A DNA stretch of 56,278 nt, taken from assembly GCA_021156365.1 (NCBI GenBank), contig JAJNDK010000020.1, positions 1 through 56,278 of the forward strand, read 5' to 3'. Every line of letters starts with the position of its first letter. The first letter of the stretch is position 1. Shown piece after piece: positions 10,183 through 19,127 of this stretch. A model generated the notes under the pieces. It was given only the letters and a program-made list of their open reading frames with translations. It was not told where the DNA came from and ran no database searches. A program made the position numbers and the translations under genes. This stretch comes from Bacteroidota bacterium. GTDB taxonomy: Bacteria; Bacteroidota; Bacteroidia; B-17B0; Aurantibacillaceae.

Positions 10183-11301
10183 ATGATAACATTACTATTG
10201 GTTTTTGCTACTTCGTTTTTTGTCGTGTTGTATTCCACACCGGCACTGATAAAAGTGGCTATATTAAAACGCCTGTTTGATGAGCCCGGCGGACGAAAGA
10301 TCCACAAGCGTATTGTGCCTACCATCGGCGGTGTGATCATTTTTGCCGGCACGCTTTTCTCCTTTGCACTCTGGTACAAAATAGATTTCGGCAACATCCG
10401 CGACATGGCCGAGCTGATCTCCGTGAACCAATACCTCACCGAATTCAAATTGATCATTGCCACTTCCCTCGTTTTATTTTTTGTCGGTATTAAGGATGAT
10501 ATCATCGGTACCGCACCCATCAAAAAACTGGTGGCGCATGTTTTGGTCGGATTGATCCTCGTATTGATCGGGAATGTACGTATCACAGGCTTGCACGGGA
10601 TCTTCGGCGTTTACGAGCTTCCTTACTGGGCCAGTGTTTTCCTTTCCCTGTTCACCTACATTGTGGTAGTGAATGCCTACAATCTTATTGACGGAGTGGA
10701 CGGTCTTGCCGGCGGGGTAGGATTTATTACGGCGGCTTCTTTTGCGTTCTGGTTCATCATGGCCAACGATTATGTGTATGCAGCATTGTCGGTAGCTTTG
10801 GCAGGTTCGTTGTTAGGATTCCTGGTTTTCAATTTTTCTCCGGCAAAGATCTTCATGGGCGATTCCGGCTCTCTTACGATCGGTTTGCTTATTTGTGTAC
10901 TGAGTATTAAAGTGATCGAGTACCCGGCCGATAAGCTGGTAGGCCCGATCCTGAATATTTCCAAACCGGTGTATGTGATCGCCACCCTCATCTATCCGCT
11001 GGCAGATACCCTGCGCGTATTCGTGATCCGTGCCACCAAAGGGATCTCACCTTTCTCAGCCGATCGGAATCACCTGCATCACCGGTTGATGGATTGTGGC
11101 CTCGGTCATGTGGGCACTGTTTTCTGGGTATACTTGTTCAGTATCCTTACCATCGGTGTTTCCCTGCTTTCTTATTATCTCGATCCGAGCCTTGCATTGT
11201 TTATTGTAGCGGCTTTCGCGGCCTTATGTGCTGCTGTATTACAACTGATCTACCGCGCGAAAAACCCTACCCGGCAAACAACTATAGAATTCAAAGAATA
11301 A
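10183..11301 (+). CDS. WecA/TagO-like undecaprenyl-phosphate sugar-1-phosphate transferase (glycosyltransferase family 4)
   Basis: A 372-residue polytopic membrane enzyme of the MraY/WecA family, which loads a HexNAc-1-phosphate onto undecaprenyl phosphate to start polysaccharide synthesis. Family motifs seen: NAYNLIDGVDGLAGG (catalytic Asp region), FMGDSGSLTIGLL, and the cytoplasmic ADRNHLHHRLMD histidine motif that characterises WecA/TagO rather than MraY. About ten hydrophobic helices are evident. It starts 3 bp after the previous gene and its stop codon abuts the next start, so it is firmly inside the operon. The exact sugar cannot be told. Confidence 0.9.
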   Translation: MITLLLVFATSFFVVLYSTPALIKVAILKRLFDEPGGRKIHKRIVPTIGGVIIFAGTLFSFALWYKIDFGNIRDMAELISVNQYLTEFKLIIATSLVLFFVGIKDDIIGTAPIKKLVAHVLVGLILVLIGNVRITGLHGIFGVYELPYWASVFLSLFTYIVVVNAYNLIDGVDGLAGGVGFITAASFAFWFIMANDYVYAALSVALAGSLLGFLVFNFSPAKIFMGDSGSLTIGLLICVLSIKVIEYPADKLVGPILNISKPVYVIATLIYPLADTLRVFVIRATKGISPFSADRNHLHHRLMDCGLGHVGTVFWVYLFSILTIGVSLLSYYLDPSLALFIVAAFAALCAAVLQLIYRAKNPTRQTTIEFKE

Positions 11302-12945
11302 GTGAGCTACCCTACACAAAATAAAATAGTTGTCCTTCTGCTGGTAATGGCGGGATATGGCTTGCAGGCACAGATGGTCTGTCCCACGGCTTTTTCCAAA
11401 AATGCTTTTCTGAACAATGATATCCTGAACCCGGTGGAGGAATATTATATCAAACATCCCGATCCTGCTTTTCATTCTTCCATGAAGCCCTACAACTATG
11501 CGTCGCTTCGCAATGTGAATGATTACGATATTCCTTACAAGCACATGAAAGTGCAGAATTATTTTCTTTCCAAAGCGGTGTGTGATACACCGAAATTCAA
11601 AAATATTTTCAATCTGCAGATCCTTCCCCAGCTTACGATCGAACAGGGATACGATATGCTGCGGAATACAACTACCTCGGAAACCAGTGGTGGTTTGTAT
11701 ATACGTGCGGATGCAAATAAAAAATTCTCCATCGCAGCCAGCTATATTGCGGGTTATGTAAAAGCGCCCAACTTTACGGATACCATCATCCGCGATTTTG
11801 GAGTAGTACCCGGAATGGGTGTTGCATACAGGACCGCAGGTTATGATACCGCCAACCCGGCAATGCAGCGCTACAGTTTCAATAACTTTTCCGGTTATGT
11901 TTCCTGGTCCCCGAAAAATTTCATCAATTTCCAGGTAGGCAAAGACAAGCAGTTTATCGGGGATGGATACCGTTCCTTATTGCTGAGCGATGTGGCTACC
12001 AATTATCCCTATTTTAAAACCACGCTCAATATCTGGCATTTGCAATACAGCTCCTGGTATTCCTGGTTCTACGATGCGTCTGCAGCGAATGGGATAAAGA
12101 AAGATTTTAAAAACAAATTCGGCACATTTCATTACCTGAGCTGGAATGTGACAAAGAATTTTAATATCGCCGCTTTCGAGAACATCATGTGGCAGGGCAA
12201 TAATACCAATCGCTACCGGAGCTTTGATGCGAATTACCTGAATCCCGTTATCTTCTTCCGCCCGGTGGAATACTCTCTCGGCTCCAGTGATAATGCGATG
12301 CTGGGCTTCAATACTTCCTGGACGATCGCCAAACGATTCAAGCTATATGGGCAGGCTGTATTGGATGAGTTTTACCTGAAAGAGATCGCGGCCAGGAAGG
12401 GTTGGTGGGCCAATAAGCAGGGCTTCCAGTTAGGTGCAAAGTATGTGGATGCATTTGGTCTAAAAAAACTGACACTGCAGGGCGAGCTAAATTATGTGAG
12501 GCCTTATACCTATTCACACGGTAGTCCACAACAATCCTATTCACATTACAACCAACCGCTCGCACATCCATTCGGTGCCAATTTCAAAGAAGTGATCGGT
12601 ATCGCCAGTTATCGCCATTACCGCTACCGTCTTGATGGCAAACTGACCTATGCAGAGATCGGGAAGGACACAACCGGCTCTGCTGTAAATATGGGACAGA
12701 ATATTTTCCTGAGCTACACTACGCGTCCCTACGAATACGGGCATGCTACAGGGCAGGGAGTAAAGACTACTTTTATCCAGGCTGAATTACGGTATACCTT
12801 TTACATCATTGCAGATCTGAACCTGCGCCTTGAAGTGGGAGCAATTCAGCGCGTTTATAAAAATGCGAATGGATTCGACCGGCAGACACCGTTCATATAT
12901 GCGGGTATCAAAACGAATTTGTACAATACGTATAGGGATTATTAA
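11302..12945 (+). CDS. Outer-membrane protein of the RemB/Wzi-like type (copy 2)
   Basis: 547 residues with a signal peptide ending near GYGLQAQ. It starts with GTG immediately after the stop codon of the WecA-like gene. It is a paralogue of the protein at 8518: GKDKQFIGDGYRSLLLSD, NPVIFFRPVEYSLGSSDN, a YSHYNQPLAHPFGANFKEVIGIASYRH block matching THYNRFLTLPNYAANGNELVGIAAYRY, and a terminal YNTYRDY. A transmembrane beta-barrel is likely. Two divergent copies bracketing a lipid-carrier transferase suggest two surface components handled by one pathway, or a two-subunit assembly; both ideas are inference. Confidence 0.7.
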   Translation: MSYPTQNKIVVLLLVMAGYGLQAQMVCPTAFSKNAFLNNDILNPVEEYYIKHPDPAFHSSMKPYNYASLRNVNDYDIPYKHMKVQNYFLSKAVCDTPKFKNIFNLQILPQLTIEQGYDMLRNTTTSETSGGLYIRADANKKFSIAASYIAGYVKAPNFTDTIIRDFGVVPGMGVAYRTAGYDTANPAMQRYSFNNFSGYVSWSPKNFINFQVGKDKQFIGDGYRSLLLSDVATNYPYFKTTLNIWHLQYSSWYSWFYDASAANGIKKDFKNKFGTFHYLSWNVTKNFNIAAFENIMWQGNNTNRYRSFDANYLNPVIFFRPVEYSLGSSDNAMLGFNTSWTIAKRFKLYGQAVLDEFYLKEIAARKGWWANKQGFQLGAKYVDAFGLKKLTLQGELNYVRPYTYSHGSPQQSYSHYNQPLAHPFGANFKEVIGIASYRHYRYRLDGKLTYAEIGKDTTGSAVNMGQNIFLSYTTRPYEYGHATGQGVKTTFIQAELRYTFYIIADLNLRLEVGAIQRVYKNANGFDRQTPFIYAGIKTNLYNTYRDY

Positions 12946-12968
12946 TTCTGTGTTTTGCAACAAGCACC

Positions 12969-12997
12969 TTACATCTTGTGTCTTACCATCTTGAGTC
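12969..12997. repeat. Imperfect tandem TTACATCTTGTGTC / TTACCATCTTGAGTC
   Basis: Two near-identical 14-15-bp units lie side by side in the 65-bp gap between convergent genes. The gap holds no gene. No strong hairpin is formed, so its role, if any, is unknown. Confidence 0.4.
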
Positions 12998-13010
12998 CCG
13001 GCCACAAAAA

Positions 13011-14138
13011 CTACTTCGTCAATTCCTTCACTGCCATCTCACCCACGAGGCTACCGATCGCCACACCCATTCCACCCATTCTCACAGCACATACCACATT
13101 TTCGGACACATGTTCAATGATCGGTTTCTTTTCTTTGCCCACACCCATGATCCCGCTCCAGCGATGTTCGATCGTAAAATCAACACCGGGGAGGATGATC
13201 GTTGAAAGCATTTTTTCCAGCTTTTTCTGAATAAGCGGAGTAAGCCCCGGTTCGGAAGTTTCTTCTCCTTTTATATCCAGGTTACGGCCTCCGCCAAACA
13301 GTACCCGGTTGTTTATATTCCGGAAATAATAAAAGCCCTGTTCATAGTGGAAAGCGCCTTTTAGTTTCAGTCCTTTTATTTCATTTGTGATGAGCACCTG
13401 TGCCCGCGCGGGTTGCACATCCTTTTTCTTTAAAAGCTCTTTGGCAAATCCATTCGTGGCAACGATCACATTTTTTGTTTTTATTTCCAGTCCTGAGCTC
13501 AGCAGGAGTATGCAGCCTGAAGGACCGTCACTCAGCTTTTCAACTCCGACCCCGTTTAAAATGCTGATGTCGTTTTTCCAGGCAAGGGAGATCAGGTTTT
13601 TCATCATCAGGCCCGTATCTATCTGCCCTTCTTCGCTGTTCTCGATGCAATATTTTACCTTTGCCAGACCGGAAGAAAGGATGATTTTTTTGTTTTGAGC
13701 ATACGTACGCTTATTCTGAGTGATCGCTTTCGCCCGTTCATTAAAAGCAGGGATCGCATCCATGCATTTTTCAAATTCCGCTTGTTCGTCGAACACTTCG
13801 AAACCGCCGTAGTTCCTGTAATCGATAGGGGTATCGCCTAAGAGCTTCCGGAGTTTTTTAAGGCCTTTGTATCGCAGGGATACTGTATCCCATACTGTTT
13901 TTTCATCGGCATTTTCAAGATCCGACAGGAGCTCAGAAACACTGCCGAAGCAGGCAAAACCGGCATTTTTGGTACTCGCTCCTGATGGTAAAAGACCTCT
14001 TTCCAGGATGATCACTTTGTGCCGGGGATGGCCCAGTTTATACTGCAAAGCTGCATTGATACCTACAATCCCGCTTCCTATTACAACAAGGTCACTTTTG
14101 TTGAAAAATTGTTGTAATTCCCAGTAACTTAGATGCAT
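13011..14138 (-). CDS. FAD-dependent amino-acid-oxidase-like oxidoreductase (DAO family)
   Basis: A 375-residue soluble flavoprotein. The N-terminal dinucleotide-binding motif VVIGSGIVGINAAL (residues 17-30) and the following acidic end of strand 2 (VIILERG) bind FAD. The segment LPSGASTKNAGFACFGS is typical of DAO-family oxidoreductases related to D-amino-acid and glycine oxidases, as is the C-terminal RMGGMGVAIGSLVGEMAV. It should oxidise a small amine or amino acid, or an N-methyl compound; the substrate is unknown. It is a single gene divergent from the long-helix protein, with 67 bp between the two starts. Confidence 0.85.
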   Translation of the reverse strand: MHLSYWELQQFFNKSDLVVIGSGIVGINAALQYKLGHPRHKVIILERGLLPSGASTKNAGFACFGSVSELLSDLENADEKTVWDTVSLRYKGLKKLRKLLGDTPIDYRNYGGFEVFDEQAEFEKCMDAIPAFNERAKAITQNKRTYAQNKKIILSSGLAKVKYCIENSEEGQIDTGLMMKNLISLAWKNDISILNGVGVEKLSDGPSGCILLLSSGLEIKTKNVIVATNGFAKELLKKKDVQPARAQVLITNEIKGLKLKGAFHYEQGFYYFRNINNRVLFGGGRNLDIKGEETSEPGLTPLIQKKLEKMLSTIILPGVDFTIEHRWSGIMGVGKEKKPIIEHVSENVVCAVRMGGMGVAIGSLVGEMAVKELTK

Positions 14139-14178
14139 AGATGTGGTACAAAATTTGGTTCGGTACGAACAATATTAG

Positions 14179-14186
14179 TAAATTTA
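14179..14186 (+). promoter_or_regulatory. Probable -7 box TAAATTTA with upstream TTTG
   Basis: TAAATTTA has one mismatch to TAnnTTTG and lies 20 nt before the ATG at 14206. TTTG at 14154-14157 is 21 nt upstream and fits the -33 element. The TTG at 14191 would then lie close to the transcript start. Confidence 0.45.
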
Positions 14187-14205
14187 CCTCTTGTATACAA
14201 CGTTG

Positions 14206-16515
14206 ATGAAAAATAATATTTGCTCCATTTTATTGTTTATAGCTCTTTTCACAGGACTTAAAACAATTGCACAACCATACCAGGCTGCTTTACAGGGAAC
14301 CATTGAGGACGACAAGGGCCCTGTGTCCGGAGCGGTGATCCAGGTTATGCAGGGATCGAAAGTGGTGAATACCATCACAACCGGTCCGGATGGAAGTTAC
14401 ATGTGCCAGCTGCCGCTGAACGCAGATTACACGATCTCCGTAAATAAGCCTGATTTCGTTACCAAAAAATTCCTTATTTCCACTAAAGGTATCACCCCTG
14501 AACGGGCGAATGAAAAACTGAATCCCATCGAGGCAGAGATCGGCATCCGTAAGAAAGTGGAAGGGGTTGATTACTCGCTGTACAACCAGCCGATGAATAA
14601 ATTTTTCTTCGATCCCACCAAAGATAAATTCAATTTTGATGAGCCCTATCTGCAGCAAATGCTTTCTGCGCAGGCAGCGGTTATTGAGGCCGAAGCCGCG
14701 GCAGTAGAAAAACTGAAGAACCAGGAAAAGAATTACCAGGCAGCCATGAAGAACGGCGATAAAGCGCTGGGGAAAAAAGATTATGATGGAGCGATCGCAG
14801 CTTTCAATGAGGCAAAAGGTATTAAACCAAACGAGCAGGCTCCGAAAGACAAGATCGCGGAGGCGGAGAAATTAAAAGCAGCGGAAGCAGCAGCCAAGGC
14901 GGATGCGGAGGCAAAAAAGAAAGCCGAAGAGGAAGCAAAGAAAAAAGCGGAGGCCGATGCGAAAGCAAAGGCAGAGGCGGAAGCAGCAGCGAAGAAAAAA
15001 GCGGAAGAAGATGCGGCTAAAGCCAAAGCAGAGGCGGAGGCCAAGGCAAAAGCGGAAGCAGCAGCCAAAGCAAAGGCGGAGGCAGATGCGAAAGCCAAGG
15101 CAGAAGCGGATGCAAAAGCGAAAGCGGATGCAGAGGCCAAAGCCAAAGCAGAAGCGGAAGCAAAAAAGAAAGCCGAAGAAGAAGCGAAGAAAAAAGCAGA
15201 AGCAGAAGCCGCCGCAAAAGCGAAGGCAGAGGCGGAAGCCAAAGCTAAGGCGGAAGCTGATGCGAAAGCAAAAGCAGAGGCGGAAGCAGCCGCGAAGAAA
15301 AAAGCAGAAGAGGATGCGGCTAAAGCAAAAGCCGAGGCAGAAGCCAAAGCGAAGGCAGATGCAGAGGCCAAAGCAAAAGCAGAAGCTGATGCAAAAGCTA
15401 AAGCGGAAGCAGAGGCCAAGGCAAAAGCAGAAGCTGCAGCCAAAGCGAAAGCAGACGCAGAAGCAAAGGCTAAGGCAGATGCAGAGGCCAAAGCAAAAGC
15501 AGAGGCGGAAGCAGCTGCAAAGAAAAAAGCGGAAGAAGAAGCTGCTAAAGCGAAAGCCGAAGCAGACGCAAAAGCCAAGGCAGAAGCAGATGCGAAGGCA
15601 AAAGCGGATGCAGAAGCCAAAAAGAAAGCAGAGGCGGAAGCAGCTGCAAAGAAAAAAGCAGAAGAAGATGCTGCTAAAGCGAAAGCTGAGGCCGACGCCA
15701 AAGCGAAGGCAGAAGCGGATGCAAAGGCAAAAGCCGATGCAGAAGCGAAGAAAAAGGCAGAGGAAGAAGCCAAACTGAAAGCAGCGGCAGATGCCAAAGC
15801 AAAAGCCGAAGCAGATGCTAAAGCCAAGGCAGATGCGGACGCCAAAGCGAAGGTAGAGGCGGATGCAAAGGCAAAAGCCGATGCGGAAGCGAAAAAGAAA
15901 GCAGAGGAAGAAGCGAAAATAAAAGCTGAAGCGGATGCAAAAGCTAAAGCTGACGCAGAAGCAAAGAAGAAAGCGGAAGAGGAGGCAAAACTAAAAGCAG
16001 CGGCCGACGCGAAAGCAAAAGCTGAAGCAGATGCCAAGGCTAAAGCAGAGATGGATGCTAAGGCAAAAGCGGAAGCGGATGCAAAAGCAAAGGCGGATGC
16101 AGATGCGAAGAAAAAGGCGGAAGAAGAAGCGAAATTAAAAGCATCAGCAGATGCTAAGGCCAAAGCAGAGGCAGATGCGAAAGCCAAAGCTGACGCAGAA
16201 GCAAAGAAAAAGGCAGAAGAGGAAGCTAAATTAAAAGCGGCAGCAGATGCAAAGTCCAAAGCCGAAGCAGATGCCAAAGCAAAAGCGGACGGAGATGCGA
16301 AGGCAAAGGCTGACGCAGAAGCGAAGAAAAAAGCAGAGGAAGAAGCTAAACTGAAAGCAGCAGCCGACGCAAAGACAAAAGCGGATGCTAAAGCAAAAGC
16401 GGATGGAGATGCGAAGGCAAAAGCAGATGCGGAAGCAAAGAAAAAGGCAGAGGAAGAGGCAAAATTAAAAGCGGAGGCAGATGCTAAAGCGAAAGCCGAA
16501 GGAGGCAGATGCTAA
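14206..16515 (+). CDS. TolA-like exported protein with a giant Ala/Lys/Glu helix (5' part of a frameshifted gene)
   Basis: Begins with a signal peptide ([17 protein letters not shown]), then a carboxypeptidase-regulatory-like beta domain ([30 protein letters not shown]), then a TPR-like helical pair ([33 protein letters not shown]). From about residue 225 it becomes almost pure A/K/E/D built from [15 protein letters not shown] and [20 protein letters not shown] units. Such composition predicts a continuous charged single alpha-helix or coiled coil, as in TolA domain II. The frame ends early in EGGRC because of a 28-bp tandem duplication at 16473-16528. Deleting one copy joins it to the frame at 16481-17206 as a protein of about 990 residues. 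The function is unknown; a periplasm-spanning or surface stalk is an inference. The ATG at 14206 is preferred over the TTG at 14191. Confidence 0.75.
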   Translation: MKNNICSILLFIALFTGLKTIAQPYQAALQGTIEDDKGPVSGAVIQVMQGSKVVNTITTGPDGSYMCQLPLNADYTISVNKPDFVTKKFLISTKGITPERANEKLNPIEAEIGIRKKVEGVDYSLYNQPMNKFFFDPTKDKFNFDEPYLQQMLSAQAAVIEAEAAAVEKLKNQEKNYQAAMKNGDKALGKKDYDGAIAAFNEAKGIKPNEQAPKDKIAEAEKLKAAEAAAKADAEAKKKAEEEAKKKAEADAKAKAEAEAAAKKKAEEDAAKAKAEAEAKAKAEAAAKAKAEADAKAKAEADAKAKADAEAKAKAEAEAKKKAEEEAKKKAEAEAAAKAKAEAEAKAKAEADAKAKAEAEAAAKKKAEEDAAKAKAEAEAKAKADAEAKAKAEADAKAKAEAEAKAKAEAAAKAKADAEAKAKADAEAKAKAEAEAAAKKKAEEEAAKAKAEADAKAKAEADAKAKADAEAKKKAEAEAAAKKKAEEDAAKAKAEADAKAKAEADAKAKADAEAKKKAEEEAKLKAAADAKAKAEADAKAKADADAKAKVEADAKAKADAEAKKKAEEEAKIKAEADAKAKADAEAKKKAEEEAKLKAAADAKAKAEADAKAKAEMDAKAKAEADAKAKADADAKKKAEEEAKLKASADAKAKAEADAKAKADAEAKKKAEEEAKLKAAADAKSKAEADAKAKADGDAKAKADAEAKKKAEEEAKLKAAADAKTKADAKAKADGDAKAKADAEAKKKAEEEAKLKAEADAKAKAEGGRC

Positions 16516-16528
16516 AGCGAAAGCCGAA
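16473..16528 (+). repeat. Perfect 28-bp tandem duplication causing a frameshift
   Basis: The 28 bases at 16473-16500 (starting GGAGGCAGATGCTAAAGCG) are repeated exactly at 16501-16528. Since 28 is not a multiple of three, the second copy shifts the frame and brings a TGC TAA stop into register. The distance from 14206 to the end of the downstream frame minus 28 is divisible by three, so one copy gives a single open frame. It may be a real slippage event or an assembly artefact in a low-complexity repeat. Confidence 0.9.
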
Positions 16529-17206
16529 GCAGATGCAAAAGCCAAAGCAGATGGAGATTCCAAGGCGAAGGCCGATGCGGAGGCTAAGAAAAAAGCAGAG
16601 GAAGAGGCTAAATTGAAAGCAGCCGCCGACGCTAAAGCTAAAGCAGATGCTGATGCGAAAGCAAAAGCTGACGCAGATGCAGCAAAGAAAAAAGCAGAAG
16701 AGGATGCGGCAAAAGCCAAAGCAGAAGCTGACGCAGCTGCCAAGGCAAAAGCCGAAGAAGAATTGAAAGGAAAATATACAGTGCGGCCAACATTGGGTGG
16801 CAACGATGCAGCATATAAAGCAGCCATCGTACGTGGCGATAATCACGCACACGGAAAAAGATGGAAAGACGCTAAAAAAGATTACGAAGAAGCGCTTGGC
16901 CTGAAACCAAATGATGCCGTAGCAAAAGCAAAGCTGGCAGGTCTTGAAAAGCACCTGAAGGGAGATGAAAGTCTTACCACAAATACTGTAATAGAAAAGC
17001 AGCCGCATCCGCTTACACTGAAATACCCGCAGGGAATTACCGAAGAGTCGAAGTCAGAGACAGGCGTATACATCGTCCGCAGGATACTTGTAAAAGACAA
17101 GGATGCCTGGGTGTATACCAAAAAAATATTTAACTGGGGAGGGACTGCTTTTTTCCGGGATGAAACCCCGATCACAGAAGCTACTTTCGAAACGGAAACA
17201 AAATAA
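16481..17206 (+). CDS. C-terminal part of the frameshifted long-helix protein (TPR plus conserved C-terminal domain)
   Basis: This frame continues the same A/K/E/D helix for about 90 residues. A second TPR-like pair follows ([45 protein letters not shown]), echoing the N-terminal one. The end is a compact domain of about 75 residues ([44 protein letters not shown]). It has no signal peptide and its first codons are inside the repeat, so it is not an independent gene in origin. If the duplication is real, this part would be translated only by re-initiation or after reversion. The retained coding quality of the C-terminus argues for recent or reversible disruption. Confidence 0.7.
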   Translation: MLKRKPKEADAKAKAEADAKAKADGDSKAKADAEAKKKAEEEAKLKAAADAKAKADADAKAKADADAAKKKAEEDAAKAKAEADAAAKAKAEEELKGKYTVRPTLGGNDAAYKAAIVRGDNHAHGKRWKDAKKDYEEALGLKPNDAVAKAKLAGLEKHLKGDESLTTNTVIEKQPHPLTLKYPQGITEESKSETGVYIVRRILVKDKDAWVYTKKIFNWGGTAFFRDETPITEATFETETK

Positions 17207-17257
17207 ATTGTGGAAAATAACCGATCCGTACATCAGTATATACAAAAACAATAAAAT

Positions 17258-18268
17258 ATGAAAATCAAATTTTTAACTTCTCTTACTTTGTCTGCTTTTG
17301 CTTTTTTTGTATCTGCCCAAAAACCGGTCGAGCTGAGCCTGAAGCTCCGCGATGGAAGCAATGTAAGCGGAACTTCTACAATGGCGGATATTAACCTTAT
17401 TACGGATTACGGAAAACTGGTGATCCCAACCAAAAATGTGACCTCTATCCAGGTGGGCATCCCAACCGATAAAGCCTCTTATGACAAAGCAAAGTCCTTC
17501 CTTTCCCAGCTTGGCAATACGAATGAAGAAGTGAGAAGAGCGGCCTATGAAGAACTGGTGAAGATCGGGATCAAAGCTATTCCTGCTATTTCCGATTATA
17601 TCAATGACCCGAAAAATACAGACGAATACAACGGAGAGTTCACTCCCGACAATGCCCTGAACGAACTGAAATCAAATGCCAATGTGGATGAATACACCGA
17701 CGGAAAAGATATAATCGATATCGACGGGCAATATACGATCGGCGGAACCTACGAGTTTTCAAAGATCGAAGTGAAAACAGAATACGGGAATCTTTCTATC
17801 CCGAAAGAAAAAATTAAAAGCATCGATGTGATGTTTATCAGCGGGGATGGTTCCAACGAATTCAGCTTTAAGCTCGTTGCTTCCAAAAACATCAGCGCCA
17901 ACACGGCAGGTGGCTGGCTGAAAACCGGAATTAAATTGAAGAATGCACAGCATTTTACGATCACTGCAAGCGGCGAGGTAGTGCTGGCCAGCTTATCCAA
18001 TCAAAAATACAAACCGGACGGAAGCTACGAATCCTCTACAGGAGAAAAATATCCGACAACCACCGACGAATATTCGAGCACTACTACCTATCCTGCCTAC
18101 GGAAATGTTGTATACAAAATAGGTGAAGCATCCACCACTGCATTGAAAGCAGGAGCTAAATATAGTGGTAGCGCTACTTCTGCAGGGATGTTGTATCTCG
18201 CTATTTATGAAACGGTTTACAATGCTTCCAATACCGGATCCTATAACGTGAAAGTTTCTTTAAAATAA
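17258..18268 (+). CDS. Secreted protein with internal duplication and possible LecA-like beta-sandwich
   Basis: 336 residues with a signal peptide ending near FFVSAQ. Two copies of a strand-rich unit are seen: DGSNVSGTSTMADINLITDYGKLVIP..NVTSIQV near residue 35 and DGQYTIGGTYEFSKIEVKTEYGNLSIP..KIKSIDV near residue 155. Between them is a HEAT-like helical pair (NEEVRRAAYEELVKIGIKAIPAI). The C-terminal 120 residues (TGIKLKNAQHFTITASGEV, then VVYKIGEASTTALKAG and TGSYNVKVSL) resemble the calcium-dependent LecA/PA-IL lectin fold by eye. Carbohydrate binding is therefore possible but unproven. It follows the long-helix gene by 51 bp and is probably co-transcribed. Confidence 0.65.
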   Translation: MKIKFLTSLTLSAFAFFVSAQKPVELSLKLRDGSNVSGTSTMADINLITDYGKLVIPTKNVTSIQVGIPTDKASYDKAKSFLSQLGNTNEEVRRAAYEELVKIGIKAIPAISDYINDPKNTDEYNGEFTPDNALNELKSNANVDEYTDGKDIIDIDGQYTIGGTYEFSKIEVKTEYGNLSIPKEKIKSIDVMFISGDGSNEFSFKLVASKNISANTAGGWLKTGIKLKNAQHFTITASGEVVLASLSNQKYKPDGSYESSTGEKYPTTTDEYSSTTTYPAYGNVVYKIGEASTTALKAGAKYSGSATSAGMLYLAIYETVYNASNTGSYNVKVSLK

Positions 18269-18272
18269 ATAC

Positions 18273-19124
18273 ATGATCTCATTGAAAAAAACGGCTGTTG
18301 TACTTTCGGGTGTGACAGCCGTTTTTTTTGCCGGTCTTTTTTTTACGACGAGGCAGCCGGATGGGAATAAGCTGATCGCAACGAATGAAACGATCCTTGG
18401 AAAGCGCATCGGGATTCCCAATGGATACAAACGCGTGAATGGTGAGACCGGAAGTTTCGGAGCCTGGTCGCGGGCGCTGAAATTAAAGCCCGATGGCAGC
18501 AAAGTGAAATTGTATAATGGTGAGCTGAAAAACCGGCAGGATGTTCATGCAGCAGTTCTTGATTTCGATTGCGGAACGAAGAACCTGCAGCAATGTGCGG
18601 ATGCTGTTATCCGCATGCGTGCCGAATATCTCTATGCACGGGGCAAGTCCGCTTCCATCGCTTTTCATTATACAAGTGGCGACCTGATCGCTTTCAGTCG
18701 ATGGCAAAAGGGAGAACGACCTGTGGTAAAAGGAAATAAAGTAAGCTGGATAAAAAATAAACCTGCCTGCAGCGACTACGATTGCCTCAAAAATTATCTC
18801 TGGAATGTATTTAATTATGCAGGCACTTTATCGGTAGAAAAAGAAACGAAGGCAATAACCGATTTACATATGATCGAACCGGGTGATGTATTTGTATTGG
18901 GCGGAAGTCCGGGGCATGCAGTAACAGTGTTGGATGTGGCGCAAAATGAAAAAACAGGAAAAAAGATCTTCCTCCTCTGCCAGAGTTATATGCCGGCGCA
19001 GGAAATACATATCCTGAAAAACTTTAATGATCCCGCTCTTTCTCCCTGGTACAGTGAAGACTTCGGTGCGGTGCTGGAAACGCCGGAATGGGATTTTGAC
19101 CGTAATGCTTTAAGAAGGTACTGA
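18273..19124 (+). CDS. DUF4846 domain protein
   Basis: 283 residues. An N-terminal hydrophobic segment (KKTAVVLSGVTAVFFAGLFF) acts as a membrane anchor or signal. The rest matches the DUF4846 pattern: a GYKRV-type start (IPNGYKRVNGETGSFGAWSRAL), VLDFDCGTKNLQQCADAVIRMRAEYLY, and the C-terminal MIEPGDVFVLGGSPGHAVTVLDVA with FLLCQSYMPAQEIHIL. The His/Asp/Cys-containing tail recalls papain-like folds, but activity is not established. It starts 4 bp after the preceding stop, and its codons 5-19 form a strong terminator-like hairpin, so expression may depend on read-through. Confidence 0.8.
   Translation: MISLKKTAVVLSGVTAVFFAGLFFTTRQPDGNKLIATNETILGKRIGIPNGYKRVNGETGSFGAWSRALKLKPDGSKVKLYNGELKNRQDVHAAVLDFDCGTKNLQQCADAVIRMRAEYLYARGKSASIAFHYTSGDLIAFSRWQKGERPVVKGNKVSWIKNKPACSDYDCLKNYLWNVFNYAGTLSVEKETKAITDLHMIEPGDVFVLGGSPGHAVTVLDVAQNEKTGKKIFLLCQSYMPAQEIHILKNFNDPALSPWYSEDFGAVLETPEWDFDRNALRRY
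18286..18329 (+). terminator. Terminator-like hairpin inside the 5' end of the DUF4846 gene
   Basis: AAAAACGGCTGT pairs perfectly with ACAGCCGTTTTT across a 16-nt loop and runs into eight T residues. It lies 18-60 bp after the stop codon of the LecA-like gene, exactly where that gene's terminator would be expected, yet it is also codons 5-19 of the next gene. Confidence 0.65.
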
Positions 19125-19127
19125 TAT

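Noticed and set aside
14781-16277. Long minus-strand open frame (498 codons) opposite the A/K/E/D repeat
   Set aside because: It is only the antisense of the repeat and reads as monotonous Ala/Ser/Phe. It has no start context and no known domain; the plus-strand frame has a signal peptide and flanking domains.
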